Assembly: GCA_020060765.1 (NCBI GenBank)
Contig: JAGUZQ010000021.1
Span: forward strand, 1 to 52,493
Source of the DNA: Planctomycetota bacterium
GTDB taxonomy: Bacteria > Planctomycetota > SZUA-567
Direction: 5' to 3'
DNA: 52,493 nucleotides
Position 1 is the first letter of the stretch; each line of letters opens with the position of its first letter. Positions 13,714-22,355 of this stretch are shown piece after piece. The notes under the pieces were generated by a model. That model saw only the letters and a list, made by a program, of their open reading frames with translations, searched no databases and had not been told where the DNA came from. The translations under genes were made by a program, and so were the position numbers.

Positions 13714-15729
13714 ATGACAACAGGCGGAATGCACAAGCGTCCGCGCCTGCGCCGCGTCCTGGCGTGGGCGTTCGCGTTGCTGCTGGTTTTTGTCTGCTAC
13801 CGCACGCTGGTGTGGGTGTCGTTGCGGATGGTGGACGCGAAGGTGCTGGCCAGGGAACTGAAGGAATGGGCGGAACCGCGTCTCTGCACCGATGTTTTTT
13901 TCGGCGAATTTGACCTCAACCTCAATTCCCGCGGCGACGCCAAAATCACCCTGCACGACCTGCAACTGGAAAACCCTTCTCCCGAATGCGATGGCTATTG
14001 TCTTGAAATTGACAGGATCAAGGCGATCTGTCCGTTGTGGGGGCTGTGGGGCGCGCGGTGCCGTCCGGAGTTCTATATCAAACGACCCCGCTTCACCTGG
14101 AGATGGGGAGAGTTTGGGGAATTTAATCTCGACGGTCTATGCGATCCGGTCGACGGCGGCATGGAAAAAACCGCTTTTCCGCTGGGGGAAATCAAAGCCG
14201 ACCGGTTTCTGCTGTCATTGCAGGACGGTGAGTTCGTGCTGGAGCGGGCAGAGACAGGGCAGAAAGCGATATTTACTTTTTCCTGCGACGCCGATTACGA
14301 TTGCGCGATCGGAACGTTTTCCTGCCGCGCGCCTGACGACAGGGAAGAGGGGCAAAGCGCAGACCAGTGGCCGCTGGCAATAGTTTACACGAAAAATGAA
14401 ACAGCGCTGCCTCCCGCCACCCTGGCGGTAAAAAAACTTCTGCTGGGAAAAAATCCGCAGCCCCATTCCTTTCCGCTGCAGGTCGGGGAGTTGGAAGCGT
14501 CTTTTTCCTCCCTGCCATACGGCGTTTTGCGCACCGCTCTGCCGGAGCTGCCGCCGGTGGCGGGGCTGAATACCCTGCAGGGAGAAGTCGAATACAGCCG
14601 CGAAAAAATGTCGGCGCGGTTTGACGCGGGGGCGGATTTTTCCCTGCCGGAACTGGACTCGCGCTTAGGTCTCCGTTTTGAATATGCGCACGATAGCTCC
14701 GGCTTCTCCCTGTTGGTTTTCGCCGCCGGGGAGAAACTCGCGTCCCTTTCCCTGCCTGCCGGGGGCGGAGTGCTGGCTATCGACGCCAAAGTCCTGAATC
14801 TGTCAAAGTTCAACTTTGCCCAAAGCGGCGTGTGGTGTCTGTTGGGGCTGTTGCCTGCGGAAAGCCTTAACCTGAAATGCGACGCGGTTGACGCGGCTGG
14901 CGTGATTTTCCAGCAGGCGGAAATATCGGCAAAACTGGAAAACCGGATGCCTACGGAATTTGGGATCAAGGCGGTTTTCGCGGGAGGACAATATTCAGCC
15001 GAAGGACGGTTGAACGAAGATGGCGGTCTGGAAAAAGTCGAAATGCGCTGCGAGAATGCCAGCCTCGCCGCCGCTAAAGAGCTGAACATATTTCTGCCTG
15101 AAAAAATCCGCTTCAAGTGCGAAAGCGGTTCCTTCGCCCTGTCTGTTGCCAGCGGCAAGCCGGGCGCAGACGATGACGAGGAAGCTACGCCGACGACGGT
15201 GGTCTTCGATGCCAAGGACGTCGTACTGAATCCGGGCAAGGCGGGGGATGTCTGGAGGGAACTGGCGGCGATACCTCTGTTCATGTCCCAGGCGGAACAG
15301 TTACGCCGGAAGGCGAAGGGGGAGCCGGTCGCGCCGGAGACGGACAAGCCCTTGGCGTTGCCGTTGAAGCTAGATGCCGTTTCGATCCGCTACGAGAGCC
15401 TGCCGGAAGGGGAGGGGAGGTTCGCCATTTCCGGAACTGGCGAGCGGCTGGGAACATTCATGGGCGGGGGAAAGCTGCACGCCGACGGCGTGATCAAGCT
15501 GGCGCTCACTTTCAAAAGCGCACCGCAGGCGGTTTTCGCCGAGAATAAATTCATTTCCGCCGAGATCAGGCAGGCGGTCGCCCAGCAGCTTTCCTCTCCC
15601 GAAGGCCTGCGCCTGGACTTCACCCTGGCCCCCGGCCGCTTCGAGAGCGACAGGCGTTACGTGGAGGACGTCTTCCGGAAATGGACAGAAATGGAAGCAG
15701 CCAAGCCCCGCAAGGAGGCGGATAAATGA
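13714..15729 (+). CDS. AsmA-like single-span inner-membrane protein
   Basis: The 671-aa product has a basic N-terminus and one hydrophobic helix (about 14-34), followed by a large domain of alternating beta strands without catalytic motifs. The pattern of repeated short strands (for example FDLNLNSRGDAKITLHDLQLEN, and FYIKRPRFTWRWGEFGEFNLDGL) resembles the AsmA/DUF748 group of envelope proteins that bridge or shape the periplasm. It ends in a charged tail. The gene overlaps the next M50 protease gene by 4 bp, so they are co-translated. Function is inferred only at the level of envelope biogenesis. Confidence 0.6.
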   Translation: MTTGGMHKRPRLRRVLAWAFALLLVFVCYRTLVWVSLRMVDAKVLARELKEWAEPRLCTDVFFGEFDLNLNSRGDAKITLHDLQLENPSPECDGYCLEIDRIKAICPLWGLWGARCRPEFYIKRPRFTWRWGEFGEFNLDGLCDPVDGGMEKTAFPLGEIKADRFLLSLQDGEFVLERAETGQKAIFTFSCDADYDCAIGTFSCRAPDDREEGQSADQWPLAIVYTKNETALPPATLAVKKLLLGKNPQPHSFPLQVGELEASFSSLPYGVLRTALPELPPVAGLNTLQGEVEYSREKMSARFDAGADFSLPELDSRLGLRFEYAHDSSGFSLLVFAAGEKLASLSLPAGGGVLAIDAKVLNLSKFNFAQSGVWCLLGLLPAESLNLKCDAVDAAGVIFQQAEISAKLENRMPTEFGIKAVFAGGQYSAEGRLNEDGGLEKVEMRCENASLAAAKELNIFLPEKIRFKCESGSFALSVASGKPGADDDEEATPTTVVFDAKDVVLNPGKAGDVWRELAAIPLFMSQAEQLRRKAKGEPVAPETDKPLALPLKLDAVSIRYESLPEGEGRFAISGTGERLGTFMGGGKLHADGVIKLALTFKSAPQAVFAENKFISAEIRQAVAQQLSSPEGLRLDFTLAPGRFESDRRYVEDVFRKWTEMEAAKPRKEADK

Positions 15730-16727
15730 GCAGACTTCTGGCCAGCCACCGCGCGGGCAGCGTCTTCGGCATAGAAGTGCGGATCATGTACATCCTCTAC
15801 GTTTTCATGGGCGTGGTCTTTCTCACCCGCGCGGGAGGAGCCGATGCGCGGGGCTTGACGCTGTTGCTGACCTCAATCGCGATGTTTCCACTGTTCGTGT
15901 TCCTGCACGAGATGGGGCACAGCCTGGTGGCGCTCAAGGAAGGGCTGCGGGTGGAGGCGATCCTGTTGCATCCGCTGGGAGGTCTGGCGAAACTGCGGGG
16001 AATGGTGCCGGGGCCCCTGGCCGATATCATGATCACCTTGGCCGGGCCATGCGTGAATTTCCTGCTGGCAGGTCTTTTTTTCCTGCCCATGCTGCTGCTG
16101 GGCGGGGTTGATCCGATCCATGCCTTTCGCCAGCCCGGCAGTCTGCTTGGTTCCATCGCGGCGCTGGGATTCATGTACAACATGGGGCTGGGGCTGTTCA
16201 ACCTGCTGCCGATTTTTCCTATGGATGGCGGCCGGGTGGCGACGGCGGTGGCGGTGATGACCCTGGGGATCGAGCGCGGAGTCAAGGCGATGGGGAAAAT
16301 CGCGCTGGTCGGAGTGGGGTTGCTGGCGGCGGTGGGGATCTGGCTGATGGCTACCGGTTCCTTCCACCACGGCGCCGCGCTGGTGCTGATAGCCTCGTTT
16401 CTCTACACCACCGGCCAGCAGGAATTGCAGGCGCGGATGTATGCCTCAAATTACGCGGCGCTGGACAAGGCTCCCTGGCGCGATGATTACTCGTACGGTT
16501 CCGTCGACTGGGAAGCGCGCGCGGCGCGAAAACCTGGCTGGCTGGAAAAAATCAAATTTAACTGGCGGGCAAAACGGGAGATGAAGGAACAGGCCGCGAA
16601 CAAGGCTATGCAGGAAAAGGTGGACGCGATCCTGCTTAAGGTACACGAGCAGGGAATTGCTTCGCTGTCGGGGGAGGAGCGCAGGATACTCAACCTCGCC
16701 AGCAGCAAGGCGAGGGAAAACCGTTAG
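15726..16727 (+). CDS. Site-2 protease family protein (M50B, rhomboid-tail type)
   Basis: The 333-aa protein has HEMGH (about 60-64) as the zinc motif and NLLPIFPMDGGRV (about 158-170) as the Asp ligand motif. Around six membrane helices end near residue 225. The cytoplasmic tail closes with LLKVHEQGIASLSGEERRIL, the short DUF6576-like tail also found on bacterial rhomboids and M50 proteins. It overlaps the AsmA-like gene (ATGA) and is probably its partner in envelope maintenance. It faces the small minus-strand gene at 16724-16900, overlapping it by 4 bp. Confidence 0.85.
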   Translation: MSRLLASHRAGSVFGIEVRIMYILYVFMGVVFLTRAGGADARGLTLLLTSIAMFPLFVFLHEMGHSLVALKEGLRVEAILLHPLGGLAKLRGMVPGPLADIMITLAGPCVNFLLAGLFFLPMLLLGGVDPIHAFRQPGSLLGSIAALGFMYNMGLGLFNLLPIFPMDGGRVATAVAVMTLGIERGVKAMGKIALVGVGLLAAVGIWLMATGSFHHGAALVLIASFLYTTGQQELQARMYASNYAALDKAPWRDDYSYGSVDWEARAARKPGWLEKIKFNWRAKREMKEQAANKAMQEKVDAILLKVHEQGIASLSGEERRILNLASSKARENR

Positions 16728-16900
16728 AAGTCGTCTTGCACGACCCGGCGTCTGCTGCTGGTGCGACGCGCCTTGGAGTGCTTGGCGACGTAGCGTTCGC
16801 ACAGCAGTTTGATCTCGTCCACATCGTACTCGCGCAAGTGGTCGAGTATGTCGCGCATGAGGCGGCTGTTCTGCGATTGGCGTCTTTGTTTTTTTACCAT
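16724..16900 (-). CDS. Small basic protein, unknown function
   Basis: A 58-aa frame runs from ATG 16900 to TAA at 16724, convergent with the M50 gene. The peptide is very basic at both ends (MVKKQRRQSQ and KARRTSSRRR) around an amphipathic middle, LMRDILDHLREYDVDEIKLL. Composition suggests nucleic-acid or ribosome contact, but no family is recognised. No clear ribosome-binding site is present. It fills an otherwise empty 170-bp gap without frame interruption, which supports it being real. Confidence 0.5.
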   Translation of the reverse strand: MVKKQRRQSQNSRLMRDILDHLREYDVDEIKLLCERYVAKHSKARRTSSRRRVVQDDF

Positions 16901-17059
16901 AGTGCGTGAAGTTATGGGGAAAAGAGGTTTTCGTCAAGCTTTTTCTTGGATTGGGGGGACGGGTGGACAGGTAGACTGATTGACGGCATGTTGTTCCATC
17001 GCATCAGCCAACACCCGTCAACCCGACCAACCGCAACCCGTAAGGGAGACACGCGTCTG

Positions 17060-18316
17060 ATGAAAAACAGCGAACCGACGGAAAACGGCCAACTCGGCGA
17101 GATCGTAATCGAAAAGGAGTTGCTCAACTCCCGCCAGCTCGCCCACTGCTTGGAAATCAGCAAGGAGCAAGGCAGCGGCGATCTCGGCGAAGTCATGGTC
17201 GTGGCAGGCTACCTCACCCCCGAGCAGATGACTGCCGTGCGCGCGGAAGCGCGGAGGCGGAAGTGCCGTATCCCGGGCTTCGAGATTCTGGAAAAAGTCG
17301 GCGCAGGCTCCTACGGCACGGTCTATCGCGCCCGGCAGATGGCGATGGAGCGGGACGTGGCGCTGAAAGTGCTGCATCCGGAACTGTCGCAAAACATGGC
17401 GGTGGTTAAAAAATATATCTCGGAGGCGCGCGCCGTCGCCAAGTTGAATCATCCGCACATCGTGCAGGGCATCGATGTGGGAGCCTGCGACGGCTATTAT
17501 TATTTCGCCATGGAATTCCTCTCCGGCGGCACCCTGAGCGAATCGCTGGACGCTGGCGCCTGCATGTCGGAAAGCGAAGCGAAACTGTATCTCTACCAGG
17601 TCGCGCAGGCTCTCGACCACGCCTGGCAGCAGAAGATAATCCACTGCGATCTGAAACCGGACAACCTGATGCTGAACGAGGCGGGCAGGCTGAAACTGAC
17701 CGATCTGGGGCTGGCGCAGGTGGGTACGGCGGTGGAGTCGGCGGCGGGAGGAAAAAAGGTGGTGCGCGGCACCCCGCATTACATTTCTCCCGAGCAGATC
17801 GAAACTCCCGACGACCTCGACTGCCGGTGCGACCTGTATTCCCTGGGCGCGACTTTTTTTCATCTCCTCAGCGGCGTCACTCCCTTCAACGGGGAGAACA
17901 AGAAGGAAATCATGCTGGCGCGGCTGAAGCAGGACGCACCGGAACTGAAAAGTCTCCGCAAGGAAATCTCGCCGGACTTTTCCCGCCTGATCGGTTCTCT
18001 CCTGGCGAAAGACCGTACTCAGCGCCCGCAATCGCCGGCGGAACTGTCGCGGAAACTGATAGAGCTGGGAGTCGACCCCAAGGCGGCGGGCGACCACCTG
18101 TCAGCAGTCGGAGTCGCCCGGAAATCTTCGAGCACGACAGTCCGCAAGCGCAAAAGCACGCAGGTCAAACGGACTCCAGCGCGCCGCGCAACCAGCTCGA
18201 CCAAGCTGAAGGAGAACATGAAAAAAAACGTCCTCTGGTGGCTGATCGCCGGAGTGGTGGTGCTAGGGCTGCTGTTCTGCGCCGTGGTCTGGAAAATCGT
18301 GATGGAGATGACCTGA
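17060..18316 (+). CDS. Hanks-type serine/threonine protein kinase with C-terminal membrane helix
   Basis: Start ATG 17060 (418 aa) has AAGGGA upstream; the longer frame has none. Residues 1-65 form a helical module (GQLGEIVIEKELLNSRQLAHC and LTPEQMTAVRAEAR) seen before kinases in PVC bacteria. The kinase domain spans about 72-335: glycine loop GAGSYGTVY, Lys in VALKVL, HCDLKPDN (HCD instead of HRD), DLGLA in place of DFG, and GTPHYISPEQ in the activation segment. A basic linker leads to one membrane helix (about 392-412). It is likely active; the FHA protein at 242-868 is a possible reader of its marks. Confidence 0.9.
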   Translation: MKNSEPTENGQLGEIVIEKELLNSRQLAHCLEISKEQGSGDLGEVMVVAGYLTPEQMTAVRAEARRRKCRIPGFEILEKVGAGSYGTVYRARQMAMERDVALKVLHPELSQNMAVVKKYISEARAVAKLNHPHIVQGIDVGACDGYYYFAMEFLSGGTLSESLDAGACMSESEAKLYLYQVAQALDHAWQQKIIHCDLKPDNLMLNEAGRLKLTDLGLAQVGTAVESAAGGKKVVRGTPHYISPEQIETPDDLDCRCDLYSLGATFFHLLSGVTPFNGENKKEIMLARLKQDAPELKSLRKEISPDFSRLIGSLLAKDRTQRPQSPAELSRKLIELGVDPKAAGDHLSAVGVARKSSSTTVRKRKSTQVKRTPARRATSSTKLKENMKKNVLWWLIAGVVVLGLLFCAVVWKIVMEMT

Positions 18317-18358
18317 CGCTGTCGCGTTATTGGTTATTGTTATTTGCGGGAGAAAACC

Positions 18359-19186
18359 TTGAAAATAATAGACACCCATTTCCATTACCTGCCGCTGCAT
18401 GTTGACAAGAATACCGTGATGGAGAATATGGACAAAGAGGGCATCGAAGTGATTTTTGCCTTGCCTTGTCCGGATCACGTACGCTACAGCCTGAAGGGGC
18501 TTACCGGTACCAACGAGGTCGTGGCCGAATTTGCGGCGGAGTTTCCCGACCGGGTGGTCTGCGGCGTTTATGTAGACCCGCGAAACGTGATGGAAGCGCA
18601 GACAACAGTTCTCAGGGCTTACGACCGCGGGGCAAGGGTGGTGAAAATGTGGCCGGCGCATGGTTTTTCTCCAGACGATCCGCAGATTTACCCTGTATGG
18701 GAGGTGATCAATAAACTGAAAATGGCGGTTGTTTTCCATTCGGGAATACTGGGTCGCCTGCGTTCCGGCGAGTTGGAGATCATCCGTTCCGCCGGGTTCA
18801 ACTCCAAATTCGGGCAACCTATTTTGTGTGAACAGCCTGCGCGCTTTTTCCCTGACATCAACTTTATTTTCGCGCATACCGCTTATCCCTGGACGCTGGA
18901 GGTGTTTGATTTGTCCTGGGCGTTTGAAAACGTCTATGTCGATTTTTCCTGTCCCCTGGCGGTCGAAGGGTATAACCTGCTGCAGAAAATCGCGCCCAAG
19001 AGGGTTTGTTTCGACCGTTTTTTATATGCCACCGACACTGCGGGGGATTTTTCCCGTGAGTTGGACACCTGGCGCAAACTCGCCGACACCGAACCGCTTA
19101 AGGCGCATGCGGAAAACTTTTTCTATAACAACGCGTACAAACTTCTGGAAAAAATCAGATGGGAGCGGTTAAGTAATCTGACTTGA
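18359..19186 (+). CDS. Amidohydrolase-2 family TIM-barrel hydrolase
   Basis: The start is probably TTG 18359 (275 aa, opening MKIIDTHFHYLP) because GGGAG sits 6-10 bp upstream; a second TTG at 18344 is possible. IDTHFHY gives the first HxH metal motif. RVVKMWPAHG, FHSGI, FIFAHTAYPW and LYATDTAG supply the later His and Asp positions of the amidohydrolase barrel. The size fits the small decarboxylase/hydrolase (PF04909) group. Substrate unknown. It is separated from the kinase by 42 bp. Confidence 0.75.
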   Translation: MKIIDTHFHYLPLHVDKNTVMENMDKEGIEVIFALPCPDHVRYSLKGLTGTNEVVAEFAAEFPDRVVCGVYVDPRNVMEAQTTVLRAYDRGARVVKMWPAHGFSPDDPQIYPVWEVINKLKMAVVFHSGILGRLRSGELEIIRSAGFNSKFGQPILCEQPARFFPDINFIFAHTAYPWTLEVFDLSWAFENVYVDFSCPLAVEGYNLLQKIAPKRVCFDRFLYATDTAGDFSRELDTWRKLADTEPLKAHAENFFYNNAYKLLEKIRWERLSNLT

Positions 19187-19215
19187 ATTCGTATTAGAGG
19201 AAACAAAGATAATTC

Positions 19216-19244
19216 TTGCGCCAGTCAATAACCGGCGGTATTAT
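19216..19244 (+). promoter_or_regulatory. Candidate promoter for tRNA-Pro
   Basis: A -35-like TTGCGC (19216-19221) and -10-like TATTAT (19239-19244) are separated by exactly 17 bp, about 60 bp before the tRNA. Only the -10 is close to consensus. Confidence 0.4.
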
Positions 19245-19304
19245 TCTAGCCTCAGATTTGCATGCTAAACAGCAGGGACGGATATTTTCCTAGGCGTATA
19301 TATT

Positions 19305-19381
19305 CGGGGAGTGGCGCAGCTTGGTAGCGCGGTTGCTTTGGGAGCAACAGGCCGCAGGTTCGAATCCTGTCTCCCCGACCA
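19305..19381 (+). tRNA. tRNA-Pro (anticodon TGG)
   Basis: A 77-nt cloverleaf can be drawn. The acceptor arms are CGGGGAG and CTCCCCG, the anticodon stem is GTTGC/GCAAC with loop TTTGGGA, the T-arm is CAGGTTCGAATCCTG, and CCA is encoded (19379-19381). The anticodon TGG reads Pro CCA and, with wobble, other CCN codons. A strong terminator follows at once. The 3' end is a typical integration site for mobile elements, and a recombinase-like remnant lies just beyond. Confidence 0.95.
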
Positions 19382-19390
19382 TAATACAGA

Positions 19391-19423
19391 AACGGCTGAT
19401 TCTTCGGAGTCAGCCGTTTTTTT
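19391..19423 (+). terminator. Intrinsic terminator after tRNA-Pro
   Basis: ACGGCTGATTC, a TTCG loop and GAGTCAGCCGT form an 11-bp stem with one G-T pair, followed by a run of seven T. It is a textbook factor-independent terminator. Confidence 0.9.
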
Positions 19424-19424
19424 C

Positions 19425-19651
19425 GGGAAAGGGAGCGTGTGCGCAACCACAAGAATATCAAAGGGTTGTTTGTAGGTTGGATGAAGGGCATGCCCGTCCC
19501 AGACGCAGTTCAATAAGACCGAATCCAAGATCTTCCTGCGAATCGGCTTTTCCTTGCTAACCCACGTCTGCTCAAGCTGTTGCATCAGTTCAATGCGAGA
19601 AATCGCTGGCTTTGGTGGCGCTCGAATCGGGATTTCGCGATCAGGCTTATT
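19425..19651 (-). pseudogene. Probable remnant of a large serine recombinase C-terminus
   Basis: After a TAA at 19652-19654 the minus frame reads through [33 protein letters not shown] and [14 protein letters not shown]. This pattern (helix, R-x-I-L, W-D-G, then Y-K-x-P-F-D-I-L) resembles the extreme C-terminus of large serine recombinases as I recall them. The frame then runs into the terminator and the antisense of the tRNA, giving meaningless sequence. No resolvase catalytic domain is present. It fills most of the 300-bp gap between the tRNA and asrC. Assignment is from memory of the family and is uncertain. Confidence 0.4.
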
Positions 19652-19731
19652 TTACAAACGTATTCCGGAAATATCGCCGCATTTCCCCCCTTAAATATCG
19701 TCGTTCCGCTCGCGCAGGCGGAGCCTAGGGT

Positions 19732-20727
19732 TTATTTCAGCGCGCAATCCCGCTCATACCAGTATCCGTGAAAGTCGAGCCGCTCGGCAATTCGCCCTTT
19801 CGGCCCAAGATCGAGATCCTTGAGGACTGTATCGCGAAAAATCGGATAGCCGACCCGATCTACAATATAGCCGAGATGTTCCTTGGGCAGCGATTTGTCG
19901 ATGTGTTCATCGATAAATCCGTATACGTTTCGCAACATACCGAGAACCACGTCTTCGATTACCCATTCCAAAAAGGTGGCGGCCAACCGGGGGTTCCGCT
20001 TGCCTGTGCGGCCCAAGATAATGACACGATAATACTTCGTCGGGTTCCGCGTCCATGCGCGGGTGGGGCACTTGAGTACGCATTCGCCGCAGCCGATGCA
20101 GCGCCGGGAATCGTGCACGGCCCGGAAGTCGCGCATCTCGATCGCTCCAGTTACGCGGCGGCGGCAATTGACAGCGCAGGCCTCGCAGCCGATACAGCGG
20201 TCGGGGTCGATCTCTACTTCCGCCTGTCCGATGATGCCGAAATCCTGGGTATGCGCCTTGATGCAGTCGTTCGGGCACCCGGTCAGAGCCACTTTGACGT
20301 GATGATGGTTAGGATAGATTGCAGCTTCGATACGACCAGCCAAAGCCGTCGTATCGTAGTTGGCGAACGGGCATACCCGATTGCCGATGCAGGCCGACAC
20401 GTTCCGCGTGCCTGCGGCGGGATAGCCGCCTTCCCAATCGGGGATTTCGATACCAAGCTTGGCCTCGATGCCTTCAAGCAGTCCTCGTAGCACCCGGTTG
20501 ACTTCCTCCATGCGCTCGAATGGTATGCCGGGTATTTCAAATCCCTGCCGAATCGTTAAATGGACGGTCCCGTTTCCGAAGTCAGTCGCAATGCGCTTGA
20601 CAATATCGAGATAGCCGGCGGCCATGTGCCCGCCCGGCACACGGATGCGGATGCAAGTCATGCCGCGTTTGCTTGTGATTCGAAATGCGTTGCGAGTTGC
20701 CTTTTTAACATTCAGATCCATCGACAT
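19732..20727 (-). CDS. asrC: Anaerobic sulfite reductase subunit C (siroheme)
   Basis: The 331-aa protein matches AsrC along its length. The siroheme/4Fe-4S cluster ligands are Cys113-x5-Cys119 (ACIGNRVC) and Cys151-x3-Cys155 (TGCPNDC). A ferredoxin insert carries two further 4Fe-4S motifs, CIGCEACAVNC (178-188) and CIGCGECVLKCP (210-220). With AsrA and AsrB it reduces sulfite to sulfide using NADH in the cytoplasm. It is the last gene of the 19-gene array, 2 bp after the channel gene. Siroheme would come from the adjacent hem/sir genes. Confidence 0.93.
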   Translation of the reverse strand: MSMDLNVKKATRNAFRITSKRGMTCIRIRVPGGHMAAGYLDIVKRIATDFGNGTVHLTIRQGFEIPGIPFERMEEVNRVLRGLLEGIEAKLGIEIPDWEGGYPAAGTRNVSACIGNRVCPFANYDTTALAGRIEAAIYPNHHHVKVALTGCPNDCIKAHTQDFGIIGQAEVEIDPDRCIGCEACAVNCRRRVTGAIEMRDFRAVHDSRRCIGCGECVLKCPTRAWTRNPTKYYRVIILGRTGKRNPRLAATFLEWVIEDVVLGMLRNVYGFIDEHIDKSLPKEHLGYIVDRVGYPIFRDTVLKDLDLGPKGRIAERLDFHGYWYERDCALK

Positions 20728-20729
20728 GG

Positions 20730-21530
20730 TTAAGATTCCCTTGAATTATTGACTGCGTTTGCGCTATAGGTTTTGCGGGATATCAGCAGATAGGCACCGC
20801 CGACGAATCCGGCGCCTCCAAGAATGTTTCCGAGCGTTACGATTCCCATATTATAGGCAAACCCGCCCCAGGTTACGCCTGAGCCGTGTTGTTCAAACAA
20901 GGCCATGGAAAGCAACGTCATGTTGGCGACGCTATGCTCGAATCCGCAGGCGATGAACGCGAAGAGGCACCAGAAGATCAGAACGCATTTCGCCGTTTCG
21001 GAATGCGCACGTCCTGATGTCCATACCGCGAGGCAAACAAGCCAATTGCACAAGACCGCACGGAGAAACAACGGCCACGGTTCCAAAGCCATTTTTCCTG
21101 CAGAGACCGATTCGATTAACTCTCGCGCATGCATCAAAGCGCCTGACGAAACTACCATCCACGCCAGGAGCATGGATCCCGCAAGATTACCAATCCAAGA
21201 GAACAGCCATACTCTAGCCACAAGTCGCAACGAAGATCTGCCTTTTGCCAATCCCACGATCATGACAAGGTTATTGCCAGTGAATAATTCGGAACCGGCA
21301 AAAATAACCAAGGTCAACGCAATGCCGAAAGATGCCCCCATGAGCGTTTTCAGGTAGGGCGATCCGCTTGTCGCAACCGGTGCGCCGATGGAAAAAATCA
21401 ACGCGATGCCTATGCCGACATACATGCCGGCAAGCATGGACGCAACAAGATATCCCAGGGGGTCTTGAGTTGTTTTAGCTGATTTTGCCCGAGCAAGTTC
21501 GGCAACGGCCGCGATATTTTCGTCGTACAA
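20730..21530 (-). CDS. Formate/nitrite transporter-family channel, probably hydrosulfide (HSC-type)
   Basis: The 266-aa protein has six hydrophobic spans and FNT signatures: YVGIGIALIFSIG, SELFTGNNLVMIVGLAKG (about 105-122) and the FEHSVANM loop with its central His. It starts at TTG 21530 with GGAG 9 bp upstream. In Clostridioides-type asr operons an FNT protein exports hydrosulfide made by AsrABC; placement between asrB and asrC here points to that role. Sulfite or nitrite transport cannot be excluded from sequence alone. Confidence 0.8.
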   Translation of the reverse strand: MYDENIAAVAELARAKSAKTTQDPLGYLVASMLAGMYVGIGIALIFSIGAPVATSGSPYLKTLMGASFGIALTLVIFAGSELFTGNNLVMIVGLAKGRSSLRLVARVWLFSWIGNLAGSMLLAWMVVSSGALMHARELIESVSAGKMALEPWPLFLRAVLCNWLVCLAVWTSGRAHSETAKCVLIFWCLFAFIACGFEHSVANMTLLSMALFEQHGSGVTWGGFAYNMGIVTLGNILGGAGFVGGAYLLISRKTYSANAVNNSRES

Positions 21531-21557
21531 GGCAATTTCTCCGGTCTGTACGCGGAC

Positions 21558-22355
21558 TCAATCCTGAAGCCAGCGTGCTTCGGCATAATTGAACACCGGC
21601 CCGTCGAGACAGACATACCGGTCATGGATTTTGCAATGCCCGCATTTGCCCACGCCGCAGGACATGCGGCGTTCATAGGAAACCCAGATATGTTCTGGCG
21701 GAATCGCGCGGTCAAGAAACGCCATTACCGTAAACTTCATCATGAGTGGCGGCCCGACCACAATCACTTCGGTTTCGTTGATGTCCCGAAAATCAACTTC
21801 TGGAACGAGCGTCGTGATTACTCCAACTGCACCGCTCCAAGCATCTGCGGGTTTATCGACAGTAACGCGAATTGAAGCGTCGCACTTCCATTTCTCGATA
21901 TCATCGCGAAAGAGAATATCGTCCGGCGTTTTGAAACCCAGCAGAACGTCAAGTCCGGCAAGCTGGTCGCGCCGGGCGGTAAAGTGCCGGATGACGGGAC
22001 GAACGGGAGCAAGGCCTGTTCCTCCGGCGGCGATGACAAGATGCTTGTTTTCGAAGCGGTTCAAGGGGAAGCCATTGCCGTAAGGGCCGCGCAAAAAAAG
22101 AGCGTCACCAGGTCCAAGCGTAAAAATGCCATCCGTAACGCGTCCTACCTTTCGGATGGTCATTTCAATCCGATCGTCCTCTATTGCGCTTATGGAAACC
22201 GGCGCCTCTCCCAGTCGCGGTACGGAAACCTCGAAGAATTGTCCCGGCAACGGTCGGCTATTCCATGCCAATACGAAAGTACGGTCGGAGGCTGTCTCCT
22301 GGCGAATTTCGAGAATTTCCGCCCGAATAGGACGGTAGAGATTATTGTTATTCAT
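21558..22355 (-). CDS. asrB: Anaerobic sulfite reductase subunit B (FAD/NAD-binding)
   Basis: The 265-aa product is a ferredoxin-NADP reductase-like flavoprotein. Residues 1-95 are the FAD barrel; VIAAGGTGLAPVRPVI is the NAD-binding turn and VVGPPLMM a later nucleotide contact. The C-terminal SCGVGKCGHCKI plus a later Cys supplies a 2Fe-2S cluster as in DHODH-K subunits. It passes NADH electrons to AsrA and AsrC. It overlaps asrA by 8 bp. Confidence 0.93.
   Translation of the reverse strand: MNNNNLYRPIRAEILEIRQETASDRTFVLAWNSRPLPGQFFEVSVPRLGEAPVSISAIEDDRIEMTIRKVGRVTDGIFTLGPGDALFLRGPYGNGFPLNRFENKHLVIAAGGTGLAPVRPVIRHFTARRDQLAGLDVLLGFKTPDDILFRDDIEKWKCDASIRVTVDKPADAWSGAVGVITTLVPEVDFRDINETEVIVVGPPLMMKFTVMAFLDRAIPPEHIWVSYERRMSCGVGKCGHCKIHDRYVCLDGPVFNYAEARWLQD

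Noticed and set aside
19252..19424. Minus-strand peptide [19 protein letters not shown] over the tRNA
   Set aside because: This is the well-known artefact of translating the antisense of a tRNA gene, not a protein.
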